Assembly: GCF_018255755.1 (NCBI RefSeq)
Contig: NZ_CP073766.1
Coordinates: forward strand, 3,596,001 to 3,660,000
DNA: 64,000 bases
DNA from: Chitinophaga sp. HK235
Lineage (GTDB): Bacteria > Bacteroidota > Bacteroidia > Chitinophagales > Chitinophagaceae
Direction: 5' to 3'
In this document: positions 8,884-18,142 of the stretch, in pieces
How positions within the stretch are numbered: the stretch's first letter is position 1
How the letters are laid out: each line of letters starts with the position of its first letter
Program-made: the position numbers and the translations under genes
The notes under the pieces: model-generated
What the model saw: only the letters and a program-made list of their open reading frames with translations
Databases searched by the model: none
Told to the model about the DNA's origin: nothing

Positions 8884-9489
8884 ATGCAAAAACATGAAAC
8901 CATTTCCTGCCCCCGCTGTCAACGGCCCTTTGAATGCCGGGTGAGCAATATCCGCAACTGCCAGTGCAGCGGGGTGCAACTCACCGCGGAAGAAAGGTTT
9001 CAGATAGGCCAACAATATCAGGGTTGCCTCTGTGCAGACTGTTTACTCGAAATGAAGACGGCGCTGCAACAGCCCACGCTTCAACATACAAAAGCTATGG
9101 CATACGAAGAACAGATAGAACGATCCGTTACCAGGATCTTTAAAGCAGTATTTCCCAACACCGTAAACCATTACGACACGCTCTTCGGCGGCACCGCCAT
9201 GCATCTCATGGATGAAGTGGCCTTTATCACCGCCACCCGTTTTACGAAAATGCGTACCGTTACTGTATCATCAGACAGAATCGATTTTAAAAAACCTATC
9301 CCCCACGGGACTATCATCGAACTGGTAGGAACAGTAGTACATGTGGGTAATACAAGCCTGAAAGTGCAGGTAGACGTGTTTGTAGAACAGATGTACCTCG
9401 ATCACCGGGAGAAGGCGATCAGCGGGACCTTTACATTTGTGGCAATAGACGAAAACAAAAAACCGGTCCCCATCAGGATACCGGCTTAG
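8884..9489 (+). CDS. Fusion of cysteine-rich CWC-type zinc domain and acyl-CoA thioesterase
   Basis: 201 aa in two parts. Residues 1-65 are a small cysteine-rich domain with CPRC, ECRVSNIRNCQC and CLCADC clusters, resembling stand-alone CWC proteins and probably binding zinc. Residues 72-201 are a hotdog-fold acyl-CoA thioesterase of the YciA/cytosolic brain type. It contains NTVNHYDTLFGGTAMHLMDE, in which the Asp/His surround is conserved, and VTVSSDRIDFKKPIPHG. An internal Met at residue 72 would give the thioesterase alone. The frame is continuous and a good promoter lies just before the upstream ATG, so I take the fusion as real. The substrate is unknown. Confidence 0.85.
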   Translation: MQKHETISCPRCQRPFECRVSNIRNCQCSGVQLTAEERFQIGQQYQGCLCADCLLEMKTALQQPTLQHTKAMAYEEQIERSVTRIFKAVFPNTVNHYDTLFGGTAMHLMDEVAFITATRFTKMRTVTVSSDRIDFKKPIPHGTIIELVGTVVHVGNTSLKVQVDVFVEQMYLDHREKAISGTFTFVAIDENKKPVPIRIPA

Positions 9490-9493
9490 TAAA

Positions 9494-9560
9494 TTTATTG
9501 ATTTACGGATTTTCTCATTTAGAAATTTACCCTAAATCCAAAAATCCGTAAATTCATAAA
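9494..9560. terminator. Long inverted repeat between converging genes
   Basis: A 13-bp perfect core (9501-9513 with 9541-9553) extends outward by five more pairs (9494-9498 with 9556-9560) across a short mismatch. It is AT-rich and lies between the thioesterase and the FKBP gene, so it is probably a bidirectional terminator. Confidence 0.6.
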
Positions 9561-9571
9561 TCTATAAATAT

Positions 9572-10000
9572 TTAGAGGATTTCCACCAGTTCCAGATCAA
9601 ACACCAGATCTTCGCCAGCCAGTGGGTGGTTAGCATCGAGGGTGATGAAATCAGTACCGATAGCTGCTACTTTCACCTGGAAAACCTGGCCTTCAGGATT
9701 GCTCATCTGCAATTCCATACCAACTTCAGGATTCAGATCAGGAGGAATATTCGCTTTAGGAAAATCCATGATCATCTCTTCGTTCTTGGGACCATATGCC
9801 TGATCAACAGGGATATGAATAGTTTTTTTCTCACCCGGCTTCATATCCAGCACTCCATTCTCAAAACCTTTGATTACCATGTGTGCGCCTACTTTGAATT
9901 CCAGGGGTGCTCTGCCCTCTGAGGAATCAAACATAGTTCCGTTGGTTAAACGGCCCTGGTAGTGCACTTTCACAGTATCCCCGTTTTTAACAGCTTGCAT
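9572..10000 (-). CDS. FKBP-type (SlyD-like) peptidyl-prolyl cis-trans isomerase
   Basis: 142-aa cytoplasmic protein without a signal peptide. It starts with the FKBP motif VKVHYQGRLTNGTMFDSS and has the SlyD-type inserted flap (about residues 70-120) and the late DANHPLAGEDLVFDLEL segment. It isomerises X-Pro bonds and probably acts as a chaperone. The His-rich metal-binding tail of E. coli SlyD is absent, so a nickel role is unlikely. Confidence 0.92.
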   Translation of the reverse strand: MQAVKNGDTVKVHYQGRLTNGTMFDSSEGRAPLEFKVGAHMVIKGFENGVLDMKPGEKKTIHIPVDQAYGPKNEEMIMDFPKANIPPDLNPEVGMELQMSNPEGQVFQVKVAAIGTDFITLDANHPLAGEDLVFDLELVEIL

Positions 10001-10101
10001 AATTTAGTTGTTTATTGTTAATAATAAGCGCAAGATAATAAAACAGCTCGTATTCACCATTTTTTATGCCTCCCATACAGGTTTTACCGTATCTTAACGG
10101 C

Positions 10102-11274
10102 ATGAACCGTATATTGATCATCTGTACATTTTTCTGTGGCCTGTTTGCTGCTGCACAGGCACAGTATGCCTCTCACGTAATACCGGGAGCTGCGCAAACC
10201 AGCAAATATCTTCCACTGCTGAAAGACAAACGGGTAGCCTTGTTGGTCAACCAAACCGCTACTATCGGCCAGACACATCTTGTAGACACTCTGCTGAAAC
10301 TGCAGGTGCACATCTCCAAAATCTTCAGCCCTGAACACGGGTTCCGCGGCAACGCTGATGCCGGCGAAAAAGTAGGCAACAGTACCGATCCCAACACAGG
10401 ACTGCCGGTAGTATCCCTCTACGGCGCTCACCGCAAAGCTACTGCCTCCGACCTGCAGGATGTGGACATCCTCATCTTCGATGTACAGGACGTAGGCGCC
10501 CGCTTCTATACCTACATCTCTTCCCTGCAGGAGCTGATGGAATCAGCAGCTGAAAACAACAAACTGCTGCTGGTACTGGACAGGCCCAACCCCAATGGAG
10601 ACTATGTAGATGGTCCCATCCTGGATACAGCCTTCCGCTCTTTTGTAGGCATGCAGCCTATCCCCATCGTTCATGGTATGACCGTAGGAGAATATGCACA
10701 AATGCTCAACGGTGAACACTGGCTCAGCAAAGGTGTACAATGCCAGCTGAAAGTTATCACCTGCGAAGACTATACCCACCACACTTTTTATCAGCTGCCG
10801 ATACCACCCTCTCCCAACTTACCAAATATGGCTGCAGTAAACCTGTATACCTCTCTCTGCTTTTTTGAGGGTACACCTGTCAGCCTGGGCCGCGGTACCA
10901 GCAAACCTTTCCAGCTCTTCGGCTCTCCGCTGTTTCCAAAAAAAGGATTCTCTTTCACGCCCCGCAGCGTACCTGGTGCCAAAAACCCACCACTGAAAGA
11001 TCAGCACTGCTATGGCTTCGATCTGAGCAATGCACCGGAATCCAGACCTGCAAAAGGCCGGAAAATCGCCCTCAAATGGTTGCTGCAGGCCTATGCCCTC
11101 TACCCCGAAAAAGATAAGTTCTTTAGTAACTTCTTTAATAAACTGGCCGGTAATGCTACGCTGCAACAACAGATCAAAAGCGGCCTTTCCGAAGCAGCCA
11201 TCCGTAAAAGCTGGGAACCCGGACTGCAGCAGTTCAAAGCTATCAGAGCGAAATACCTGTTGTACGAGGAATAA
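10102..11274 (+). CDS. namZ: Secreted DUF1343 protein, NamZ-like exo-beta-N-acetylmuramidase
   Basis: 390 aa starting at the ATG at 10102. That start gives a clean signal peptide (MNRILIICTFFCGLFAAAQA) that a start 12 codons upstream would spoil. Segments typical of the DUF1343/NamZ family (GH171) are VALLVNQTA, IFSPEHGFRG, DVQDVGARFYTYISSL, VLDRPNPNGDYVDGP, and FEGTPVSLGRGTSKPFQLFGSP. Family members release N-acetylmuramic acid from the non-reducing end of peptidoglycan fragments. The product should be periplasmic and serve cell-wall recycling or scavenging. The fmt promoter begins in its last codons. Confidence 0.88.
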   Translation: MNRILIICTFFCGLFAAAQAQYASHVIPGAAQTSKYLPLLKDKRVALLVNQTATIGQTHLVDTLLKLQVHISKIFSPEHGFRGNADAGEKVGNSTDPNTGLPVVSLYGAHRKATASDLQDVDILIFDVQDVGARFYTYISSLQELMESAAENNKLLLVLDRPNPNGDYVDGPILDTAFRSFVGMQPIPIVHGMTVGEYAQMLNGEHWLSKGVQCQLKVITCEDYTHHTFYQLPIPPSPNLPNMAAVNLYTSLCFFEGTPVSLGRGTSKPFQLFGSPLFPKKGFSFTPRSVPGAKNPPLKDQHCYGFDLSNAPESRPAKGRKIALKWLLQAYALYPEKDKFFSNFFNKLAGNATLQQQIKSGLSEAAIRKSWEPGLQQFKAIRAKYLLYEE

Positions 11275-11288
11275 TTGCTTTACTTTTG
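11260..11288 (+). promoter_or_regulatory. Promoter for fmt
   Basis: TTG (11260-11262), 18 nt, TACTTTTG (11281-11288). The -7 box ends 6 nt before the fmt ATG at 11295. This rejects an in-frame TTG start at 11286, which would lie inside the box. Confidence 0.7.
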
Positions 11289-11294
11289 CGTACT

Positions 11295-12221
11295 ATGAAC
11301 AAACAGCTTCGTATCGTTTTTATGGGGACGCCTGATTTTGCAGTGGCGTCACTGGATATACTTGTTGAAAACGGATTTAATGTGGTAGGGGTAGTCACTG
11401 CGCCTGACAAACCCGCCGGCAGAGGATTACAGTTGCAGGAAAGCGCTGTCAAAAAATATGCTGCCAGCAAAGGGCTGCCGCTGTTGCAACCGGAGAAACT
11501 GAAGAACCCGGATTTCATTGCGCAGCTGGCTGCACTGAAAGCAGATCTGCAGGTGGTAGTAGCCTTCCGTATGTTGCCCGAGATCGTATGGAACATGCCG
11601 CCGCAAGGCACTATCAACGTGCATGCTTCCCTGTTGCCCAACTACAGAGGTGCCGCACCGATCAACTGGGCTATCATCAACGGAGAAAAAGAGTCCGGTG
11701 TAACCACCTTCAAACTGCAACATGAAATCGATACCGGTGATATACTCTTCAATGATACAGTGACTATACGCGAAGATGAAACCGCCGGCGAACTGCACGA
11801 TGAACTCATGCTAACCGGTGCCCGCCTGCTGCTTAAAACAGTACAGGCCATCGCTGCCGGCACAACTAAAGAAACACCACAGGCCAGCATCGCCGCTGAA
11901 GACGTTAAACATGCACCTAAAATATTCAAGGATACCTGCATGATCAACTGGCAGGAGCCACTGGATAAGATATACAACCTGGTACGAGGTCTGAGCCCCT
12001 ATCCTGCTGCCTGGACCACCTTACAGGATAAAAGCCTTAAAATTTACAAGGCGCATAAACAGCATGCACAACCTTCCATAGCACCCGGTGAATTCGATAC
12101 GGATCAAAAAACCTATGTCAGGATCGCTGCTCCCGATGGTTATCTTTACCTCGATGAAATACAACTCGAAGGGAAAAAAAGAATGGATATAACCGCCTTT
12201 CTCAGAGGATACCGGTTTTAA
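11295..12221 (+). CDS. fmt: Methionyl-tRNA formyltransferase
   Basis: 308 aa. It formylates the amino group of initiator Met-tRNA using 10-formyltetrahydrofolate. The N-terminal formyltransferase domain shows IVFMGTPDFAVASLD, the conserved AFRMLPE region, and INVHASLLPNYRGAAPINWAI, which carries the catalytic Asn-His and the SLLP motif. DTGDILF follows. The C-terminal OB-like tRNA-binding domain starts near residue 205 (NLVRGLSPYPAAWT). The start is set by the promoter just upstream. A 23-bp hairpin terminates the gene. Confidence 0.97.
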   Translation: MNKQLRIVFMGTPDFAVASLDILVENGFNVVGVVTAPDKPAGRGLQLQESAVKKYAASKGLPLLQPEKLKNPDFIAQLAALKADLQVVVAFRMLPEIVWNMPPQGTINVHASLLPNYRGAAPINWAIINGEKESGVTTFKLQHEIDTGDILFNDTVTIREDETAGELHDELMLTGARLLLKTVQAIAAGTTKETPQASIAAEDVKHAPKIFKDTCMINWQEPLDKIYNLVRGLSPYPAAWTTLQDKSLKIYKAHKQHAQPSIAPGEFDTDQKTYVRIAAPDGYLYLDEIQLEGKKRMDITAFLRGYRF

Positions 12222-12231
12222 CCCATGATGA

Positions 12232-12280
12232 TAAAAACAAAAAAGCGAAGATCAGTGTGATCTTCGCTTTTTTGTTTTTA
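12232..12280. terminator. Perfect 23-bp hairpin between fmt and the LysM gene
   Basis: Arms 12232-12254 and 12258-12280 are perfectly complementary around a GTG loop, with A-rich and T-rich outer parts. It serves both converging genes. Confidence 0.85.
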
Positions 12281-12293
12281 CTATTTCAGTAGA

Positions 12294-13256
12294 TTAATTC
12301 TCGTAGCTCAGTTCGCAATAGAAACGCGCATCCGTCATTCCTAATGCCTGCATGGCGCCATCACTCAGTTTGACGATCAGTCCTGCATTGGGTTTCATCT
12401 GCGGAATCACGTCCAGCACTTTGGCGTAAATAGCTTTGCCGTTGAGCGGGTTGGTAACTTTGATGATAGTCCCACGGGCAGCGGTGTTGTGCAGCGCATA
12501 GTATTTACCCACTGCATTGCTCTTAAACCAGGTACCAGGGCCTTTTTCAGTGGCCACTTTTTTACCGCCGTTGGTTTGCTGATCGTACAGTTTTTCGAAA
12601 TCAGCACTAGACACCACAGGTGCTGGTTTGGTAGCCGGTGCAGTGGCTGGCGCTGTTTCAGGAGACTCTGTCACAGGACGGGCTTCCGGTTCTTTTTCTT
12701 TTTCTTTCTTTACTTCTTTGCGGGGAGCTTCTGTTACCACCGGTGCCGGTGCAGGCGCTTCCTGTTTAGGTTCATTTTTCACCACTTCTGTGCGGGGCTG
12801 AGGAGCAGGGCTGTTGCCTGTTTTCAGATAACCAATGATAACGTAGCCGTCTTTCTTCAGACCATCACCCTGGAAATTATTCCATTGACGGATGTTGTCC
12901 AGTGGTACTTTGTTGTAGTTAACACTTACACGGTACAACGTTTCTTTCTCGGTTACCTTGTGATATACCGGTGTTCCTGCAGCATCCGCTTTCTGGGAGA
13001 AGTTGGAAGCGGAGAGTGGAATATGCACGTTGTGTCCAAGCTGCAATCCCTGTTCCATTGTTATCTTATTGGCGGCGGCAATTTCTTTTGGGGGCACACC
13101 ATAAGCACGGCTGAGGCTATAGAAGTTTTCTCCCTTTTTAACGATGTGGGAGATATAAAGAGCCGGTGAGGTACCCTGTACCTGCAGCGTGTCCTGCGCT
13201 TTTACCACTCCTGCACTTAAACCAAACAAGGCAATTGATAGAATCGATTTTACCAT
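12294..13256 (-). CDS. Secreted LysM protein with RlpA-like C-terminal domain
   Basis: 320 aa starting at ATG 13256, which opens with a signal peptide (MVKSILSIALFGLSAGVVKA); the longer frame adds 22 residues before it. Two LysM-like modules follow: about residues 33-80 (ISHIVKKGENFYSLSRAYGV) and 97-145 (YHKVTEKETLYRVSVNYNKV). A Pro/Glu/Lys/Ala-rich linker spans about 150-210. The C-terminus (GKYYALHNTAARGTIIKVTN) resembles the double-psi barrel of RlpA-type septal proteins. The protein probably binds peptidoglycan in the periplasm. Whether it has lytic activity cannot be judged. Confidence 0.82.
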   Translation of the reverse strand: MVKSILSIALFGLSAGVVKAQDTLQVQGTSPALYISHIVKKGENFYSLSRAYGVPPKEIAAANKITMEQGLQLGHNVHIPLSASNFSQKADAAGTPVYHKVTEKETLYRVSVNYNKVPLDNIRQWNNFQGDGLKKDGYVIIGYLKTGNSPAPQPRTEVVKNEPKQEAPAPAPVVTEAPRKEVKKEKEKEPEARPVTESPETAPATAPATKPAPVVSSADFEKLYDQQTNGGKKVATEKGPGTWFKSNAVGKYYALHNTAARGTIIKVTNPLNGKAIYAKVLDVIPQMKPNAGLIVKLSDGAMQALGMTDARFYCELSYEN

Positions 13257-13465
13257 ACTAACTCTTTTTATGTGAATTACCGTCCTTTTTAGGGCAACGA
13301 ATATATGCGATAAAATTGACAAAAATATTTAATAAAACAAACGAAAAAACATGCTTTTTGTTGTCATTCACTGCATGTACGCCATAGTTCGACATGCAGA
13401 TAAAACTCCCGTTGGCAGCTTATTTCACAAATATGTAACGAGGGAACAAATAGCGCAGAAACTTT

Positions 13466-14869
13466 TTACAGCCCGTTGATATCTTTCAAAATACGGAGTT
13501 CTTTAGGATAATAATTATTCATCCGGTTTGGCAGTATTTTTGCCCAGCCCAGGGGCATTTGCTTATAACGCATCAGTGCCCATCCTCTCACGGTAGTGTC
13601 TATACCCGGATCTTCCTTGCGAAGATACTGTAAGGCAGCTTTAAGATCAAGATCTATCACCGGCACCTTATCCACAACCAGGTTACTCAAAGCCAGCTGA
13701 TGGTCTGGTATCAGCTCTTTCTTTCCGAGCTGTCCTGCTTTCACGCCGGCTTTGCGAATATACAAATGTTGTTGCAGCAATGCTATTTCTGATGATACCA
13801 TGGGAGATAAAATCAGGATGTCTTCCTGATGCGGCTGATAGGTATAACCTTCAGGCAACTGTATCCACTGCGATAACAGCTCCCGCTCCTTGGTCCCAAT
13901 GGCAGCAGTTCTCGCTTCCTTACGTTTCACCGTGTCTGCCATGCTCTGCTTGCGGAAACAGGCAATAAAAAATCCTTCTCCCTTCAGTCTGTCAGGATAA
14001 AAACGGTATCCGCTGCAATTACGTTTATTCGTTACCGTTGTAACGATATTCCAATCACCGGGAATTTCCAGTGGTATATTTTCCAGTTCAAAATGATCTG
14101 CCAGCCAATCGAGAATTTCCTCATCTTCTTCTTTTGAAAAAGAGCAGGTAGAATAGATCAGCACACCATCTTCTTTCAGGGCAGGCAACACATCGGCCAG
14201 AATACGCTGCTGACGCTGACTGCAGAGCATCACATTTTCAGGCGACCATTCTGTTACCAGTTCAGGATCGCGGCGGAATAAACCAGATCCGGAGCAGGGT
14301 GCATCAATGACTACCAGATCGAAATATCCAGGCAGACGGCCAAAATCGCGGGGATCGTTATTGCTCACCACCACGTTTGCTGTACCCCATTTGCTGATAT
14401 TGTCTGCCAGCAATGCAGCACGGACCTTAATCACTTCATTGGCCACCAGCATACTGTTACTGTTGAGAAGCGATTGCAGCAAAGTAGATTTACCTCCTGG
14501 TGCAGCACAGAGGTCCAGCACTTTCAACGGACGGTCCAGCGCTACGGTAGACCGTACCGCATGTTCGAGGAACATGGAAGATGCCTCCTGTACATAATAG
14601 GCACCGGCATGAAAATATGGATCGAATGTAAAAGACGGACGCTGTGGGAGATAATACCCTGTAGTACTCCAGGGTACCCGCTGGGCACCGGTAGCAGACA
14701 GAGAGGATAGAATATTTTCCTGTTCTGCTGCCGTACGCACCTTCATTGGGTTTAACCGGAGTGAAGTAATTTTTTCTGCTGCTGCGTGCACCTGTTCAAA
14801 TGAAGCCCTGTTAAAACCGGGAAGTCCTTCCAAAGAATCTATCAGTGCCGCTGGTAAATGATTGGACAA
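13466..14869 (-). CDS. rRNA m5C methyltransferase, NOL1/NOP2/Sun (RsmF-like)
   Basis: 467-aa SAM-dependent RNA (cytosine-5) methyltransferase. It has VLDLCAAPGGKST (118-129), DAPCSGSG with Cys192, and STCSFSKEEDEE with Cys242, the two cysteines used by m5C RNA enzymes. An RsmF-type C-terminal domain (about 330-467) includes the PUA-like GWALMRYKQMPLGWAKI. The likely target is 16S rRNA. The start is a TTG at 14869, and a TATTTTTG box (minus strand, 14891-14884) lies only 14 nt upstream, so no earlier start is likely. A stretch of 209 bases without a gene follows the stop toward the LysM gene; nothing was seen there. Confidence 0.9.
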   Translation of the reverse strand: MSNHLPAALIDSLEGLPGFNRASFEQVHAAAEKITSLRLNPMKVRTAAEQENILSSLSATGAQRVPWSTTGYYLPQRPSFTFDPYFHAGAYYVQEASSMFLEHAVRSTVALDRPLKVLDLCAAPGGKSTLLQSLLNSNSMLVANEVIKVRAALLADNISKWGTANVVVSNNDPRDFGRLPGYFDLVVIDAPCSGSGLFRRDPELVTEWSPENVMLCSQRQQRILADVLPALKEDGVLIYSTCSFSKEEDEEILDWLADHFELENIPLEIPGDWNIVTTVTNKRNCSGYRFYPDRLKGEGFFIACFRKQSMADTVKRKEARTAAIGTKERELLSQWIQLPEGYTYQPHQEDILILSPMVSSEIALLQQHLYIRKAGVKAGQLGKKELIPDHQLALSNLVVDKVPVIDLDLKAALQYLRKEDPGIDTTVRGWALMRYKQMPLGWAKILPNRMNNYYPKELRILKDINGL

Positions 14870-15003
14870 TGTTCTTTTTTCCGCAAAAATAAGGAGGATC
14901 GTGGAAAAGTTGTTGCAAAGGCTTCAGGGAACGCAAAGAGCGCAGTAATTTTTTTCTGATGTCGAAAAAATCACTGCGCTCTTTTCTGTGTTTGACAGGT
15001 AGT

Positions 15004-16566
15004 TTATACCTGTTTGATTTCTGCCACCAGTTGTTGCAATACCTGTTTGGCATCACCAAACAACATGGAAGTCTTTGGTTGAAAAAACAAATCGTTTTCA
15101 ATGCCGGCATAACCGGGTTTCATGCTGCGTTTGTTCACGATCACCAGTTTGGCATTTTCGACTTCCAGTATCGGCATTCCGTAAATAGGGCTGGAAGGAT
15201 CATTTTTGGCGGCAGGATTTACCACATCGTTGGCCCCCAGCACCAGCACAGCGTCTGTGGTGGGCAGCTCAGCATTGGCATCCTCCATCTCCAGTAATTT
15301 TTCATAAGGGACATCAGCTTCAGCCAGCAACACGTTCATATGACCGGGCATACGACCGGCTACCGGATGAATAGCGTATTTTACGATCACTCCTTTGTCT
15401 TCCAGCAACTTCTCCAGTTCATGACAGGCGTGCTGGGCCTGGGCTACGGCCAGGCCGTAACCAGGTACTATCATCACTTTACTGGCATATGCCATTACTA
15501 CGGCAGCGTCGGACAGGCTGATTTCCTTGTAGGTGCCGTGGTCTTTAACAGTACCGGAAGCAGTGGTGCCATTGCCGAAAGAGCCGATCAGTACGTTTTT
15601 AAGGGAGCGGTTCATGGCTTTGCACATCAGGATGGTGAGGATGGTACCGGCAGAGCCTACCAGGATACCACCGGTCAGCATTACCGGGTTGTCGTACAGG
15701 AAGCCACCACATGCGGCTGCCACGCCGGTAAAAGAGTTCAGCAGGGAGATAACTACGGGCATATCCGCTCCGCCAATTGGCAATACGAACAATATGCCGT
15801 ATATCAGGGAACATAACAATACCAGGTAAAAAAGCAGTTGAAAGCTCAGCAGGTCACGGGGACTACCAGCTGAAACGGCAGCGTCCACCTGTTTATTGAC
15901 GGTCACCACCAGCACGATCGCACCGATCAGAATCATGGCCATCACCGCGAGGTTTACGTAATGCTGCCCTTTAAAGGAGAAATCACGGATGCGCCCGTTC
16001 AGTTTTCCCCAGGCGATCACGCTGCCGGCAAAAGAAACGGCCCCGATGATCAGTCCCAGCAGGATGATAAGCAGGTGGCCCCGCATATCGATGTTGGTAT
16101 TGAGGCTGAAGTTGAGTGAGCCGGCACCGTCTTCCAGCTGGGCCTGCAGCAGCTTCTGCATTTTTATGATCAGTTGTTCCCCGGCAGTAGAGAGCAATTG
16201 ATTAATATTAAAACGGGAATGTATCAGGTGGTCGAATTCCACAATGGAGATGAGGGCCGCACAGGCACCCCCCATACCGTTGAACATGCTAACCATTTCC
16301 GGCATGGCGGTCATCTTCACTTTTTTGGCAGACAATACACCGATGACGGTGCCTATCAGCAGACCGGCGGCGATCCATCCATAGTTATGCAAATGATGCC
16401 CATCGGATTTATAGAGGAAGATAGTGCCCAGGATAGCCAGCGCCATACCAGCGGCGGCCACCAGGTTGCCTTTGCGGGCAGTATCCGGTTTACTGAGCAT
16501 TTTCAGGCCCAGAATAAACGTAACAGAGCCGATCAGATAAATGATTGATAGTACACTGGATCCCAT
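15004..16566 (-). CDS. pntB: NAD(P) transhydrogenase subunit beta PntB
   Basis: 520-aa inner-membrane subunit with many membrane helices in the first 320 residues (GSSVLSIIYLIGSVTFILGLKML, FAGSVIAWGKL, GGADMPVVISLLNSFTGVAAA). A C-terminal NADP(H)-binding domain III follows, containing PGYGLAVAQAQHAC, HPVAGRMPGHMNVLLAEA, LGANDVVNPAAK and NKRSMKPGYAGI. The complex moves hydride from NADH to NADP+ at the cost of the proton gradient and so supplies NADPH. It is last in the pntAA-pntAB-pntB operon, 19 bases after pntAB. It is longer than the usual ~460 aa because of an inserted loop near residues 120-160. Confidence 0.95.
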   Translation of the reverse strand: MGSSVLSIIYLIGSVTFILGLKMLSKPDTARKGNLVAAAGMALAILGTIFLYKSDGHHLHNYGWIAAGLLIGTVIGVLSAKKVKMTAMPEMVSMFNGMGGACAALISIVEFDHLIHSRFNINQLLSTAGEQLIIKMQKLLQAQLEDGAGSLNFSLNTNIDMRGHLLIILLGLIIGAVSFAGSVIAWGKLNGRIRDFSFKGQHYVNLAVMAMILIGAIVLVVTVNKQVDAAVSAGSPRDLLSFQLLFYLVLLCSLIYGILFVLPIGGADMPVVISLLNSFTGVAAACGGFLYDNPVMLTGGILVGSAGTILTILMCKAMNRSLKNVLIGSFGNGTTASGTVKDHGTYKEISLSDAAVVMAYASKVMIVPGYGLAVAQAQHACHELEKLLEDKGVIVKYAIHPVAGRMPGHMNVLLAEADVPYEKLLEMEDANAELPTTDAVLVLGANDVVNPAAKNDPSSPIYGMPILEVENAKLVIVNKRSMKPGYAGIENDLFFQPKTSMLFGDAKQVLQQLVAEIKQV

Positions 16567-16585
16567 AAAATTGCGCTTTAAACCG

Positions 16586-16897
16586 TTATTGCTTTTTCTT
16601 TTTAAACATCTCCAGCATACGGTCTGTCACCACGAAACCACCTACTACATTGACCGTGCCCAGGATAACGGCCAGGAAGCCGAGGATCAGCGCCAGATAG
16701 TTGTCCTGTTCTGCTTTTCCCATGACGATGATTGCACCGATGATGACTACGCCGTGAATAGCATTGGCACCGCTCATCAGCGGTGTATGCAGTACGGAAG
16801 GCACACGGGATATGACTTCCACCCCCAGGAAAACGGATAAAATCACGATATAGATCAGCTCCGTATGTTGATGAAAAAAAGATAGAATATATTCCAT
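16586..16897 (-). CDS. pntAB: NAD(P) transhydrogenase subunit alpha part 2 PntAB
   Basis: 103-aa membrane piece of the alpha subunit with three hydrophobic segments: LIYIVILSVFLGVEVI, AIHGVVIIGAIIVMG, and LALILGFLAVILGTVNVVGGFVV. It carries the SRVPSVLHTPLMSGANAIHG signature. In the three-gene transhydrogenases, as in Rhodospirillum, this segment is a separate protein that anchors the NAD-binding part to PntB. It lies between pntAA and pntB with short gaps, in one operon. Confidence 0.94.
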   Translation of the reverse strand: MEYILSFFHQHTELIYIVILSVFLGVEVISRVPSVLHTPLMSGANAIHGVVIIGAIIVMGKAEQDNYLALILGFLAVILGTVNVVGGFVVTDRMLEMFKKKKQ

Positions 16898-16940
16898 GCT
16901 TGCGGTATTTTGATTAGTCGGACAACGATAATCTACAGCA

Positions 16941-18080
16941 CTAGATAGTGCTGGTAGCTGGTTTAGCGCTTTTCAGGCGTTCATTGACGATTTCTCCGTT
17001 GTGGGTGATACAGGCACCTTTCACAATATCATCCTCAAAATTCAAGTGCAGGTTTCCTTCTTTTGTCAATATGAGTTTCAGGAAATTGAAAACGTTTTTT
17101 GCATATAGTTTGCTGGCATCAGCCGGCATAGTTGCGGGGAGGTTGGAATTACCGATGATGGTGATGCCGCGGTAATGCACGGTTTCATTGTTGCGGGTAA
17201 GGGCGGTATTACCACCGGTAGCAGCAGCCAGGTCTACGATCACTGCGCCACTGCGCATCTGGTCCAGCATAGGTTGGGTAACGAGTACCGGAGCAGGTTT
17301 CCCCGGTATCTGAGCAGTGGTGATCACAATATCTGCTTTGGCGATACTTTCTGCAATCTTCTGCTGCTGTTTCTTTTGATATTCTTCATTCTGTTCTACT
17401 GCATAACCGCCGGCGGCGGAGGCATCGGCAGCACCTTCCACTTCCACGAAGCGGGCACCGAGGCTCATCACTTCTTCTTTTACAGCAGGGCGGGTGTCAA
17501 ACACTTCTACCACGGCCCCCAGCCTTTTGGCGGTGGCGATGGCCTGCAGTCCGGCTACACCTGCTCCCAGTATCAGTACTTTGGCTGGGGCTATACTGCC
17601 CGCTGCCGTCATAAACATGGGAAAATAACGGGAATAGCTATACGCTGCCAGCAATACAGCTTTATAACCGGATATATTGGCCTGGGAGCTGAGTACGTCC
17701 ATCACCTGCGCACGGGTGGTACGCGGGATGGAATCGAGGCTCAAAGTGGTGATATTCCGGGAGGCCCAGTAACCAACCTCTTCAGGCCGGAATAAGGGTT
17801 GCAGCACACCGAGGAGGATCTTCCCGGCAGCTATCTGCCCCGCTAGTTCCCTTGACGGAGGCTGTATAGTAAAAATGATATCCGATTGTGACAGCACTTC
17901 GGCCGCTGTTTTGATCAGCGCGCCGGCCTGCATATAGGCGTCATCGTTATAAAACGCCTGTTCTCCGGCCCCCTGCTCCACCCACACGGTTACCGACATC
18001 TGCTGCAGCTGCTTCACTATTTCAGGAGTGAGGGACACACGGGTTTCGCCGTTTTTTTCTTTTAAAATTCCTGCAATCAT
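16941..18080 (-). CDS. pntAA: NAD(P) transhydrogenase subunit alpha part 1 PntAA
   Basis: 379-aa soluble NAD(H)-binding domain I, related to alanine dehydrogenase. The N-terminus reads AGILKEKNGETRVSLTPE. The dinucleotide fold has LILGAGVAGLQAIATAKRLGAVVEVFDTRP, here spanning about 168-197, followed by the RQD-loop region and the VVITTAQIPGKPAPVLV segment. The membrane part found in E. coli PntA is absent because pntAB is separate. It is first in its operon and starts 62 bases after hemG ends on the same strand, so some read-through from hemHG is possible. Confidence 0.95.
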   Translation of the reverse strand: MIAGILKEKNGETRVSLTPEIVKQLQQMSVTVWVEQGAGEQAFYNDDAYMQAGALIKTAAEVLSQSDIIFTIQPPSRELAGQIAAGKILLGVLQPLFRPEEVGYWASRNITTLSLDSIPRTTRAQVMDVLSSQANISGYKAVLLAAYSYSRYFPMFMTAAGSIAPAKVLILGAGVAGLQAIATAKRLGAVVEVFDTRPAVKEEVMSLGARFVEVEGAADASAAGGYAVEQNEEYQKKQQQKIAESIAKADIVITTAQIPGKPAPVLVTQPMLDQMRSGAVIVDLAAATGGNTALTRNNETVHYRGITIIGNSNLPATMPADASKLYAKNVFNFLKLILTKEGNLHLNFEDDIVKGACITHNGEIVNERLKSAKPATSTI

Positions 18081-18142
18081 CTGGTGGAAGTTTATAATGG
18101 AATTTAAAGAAAAAACGGCAACAAAGAAAACAATTCCGATGA

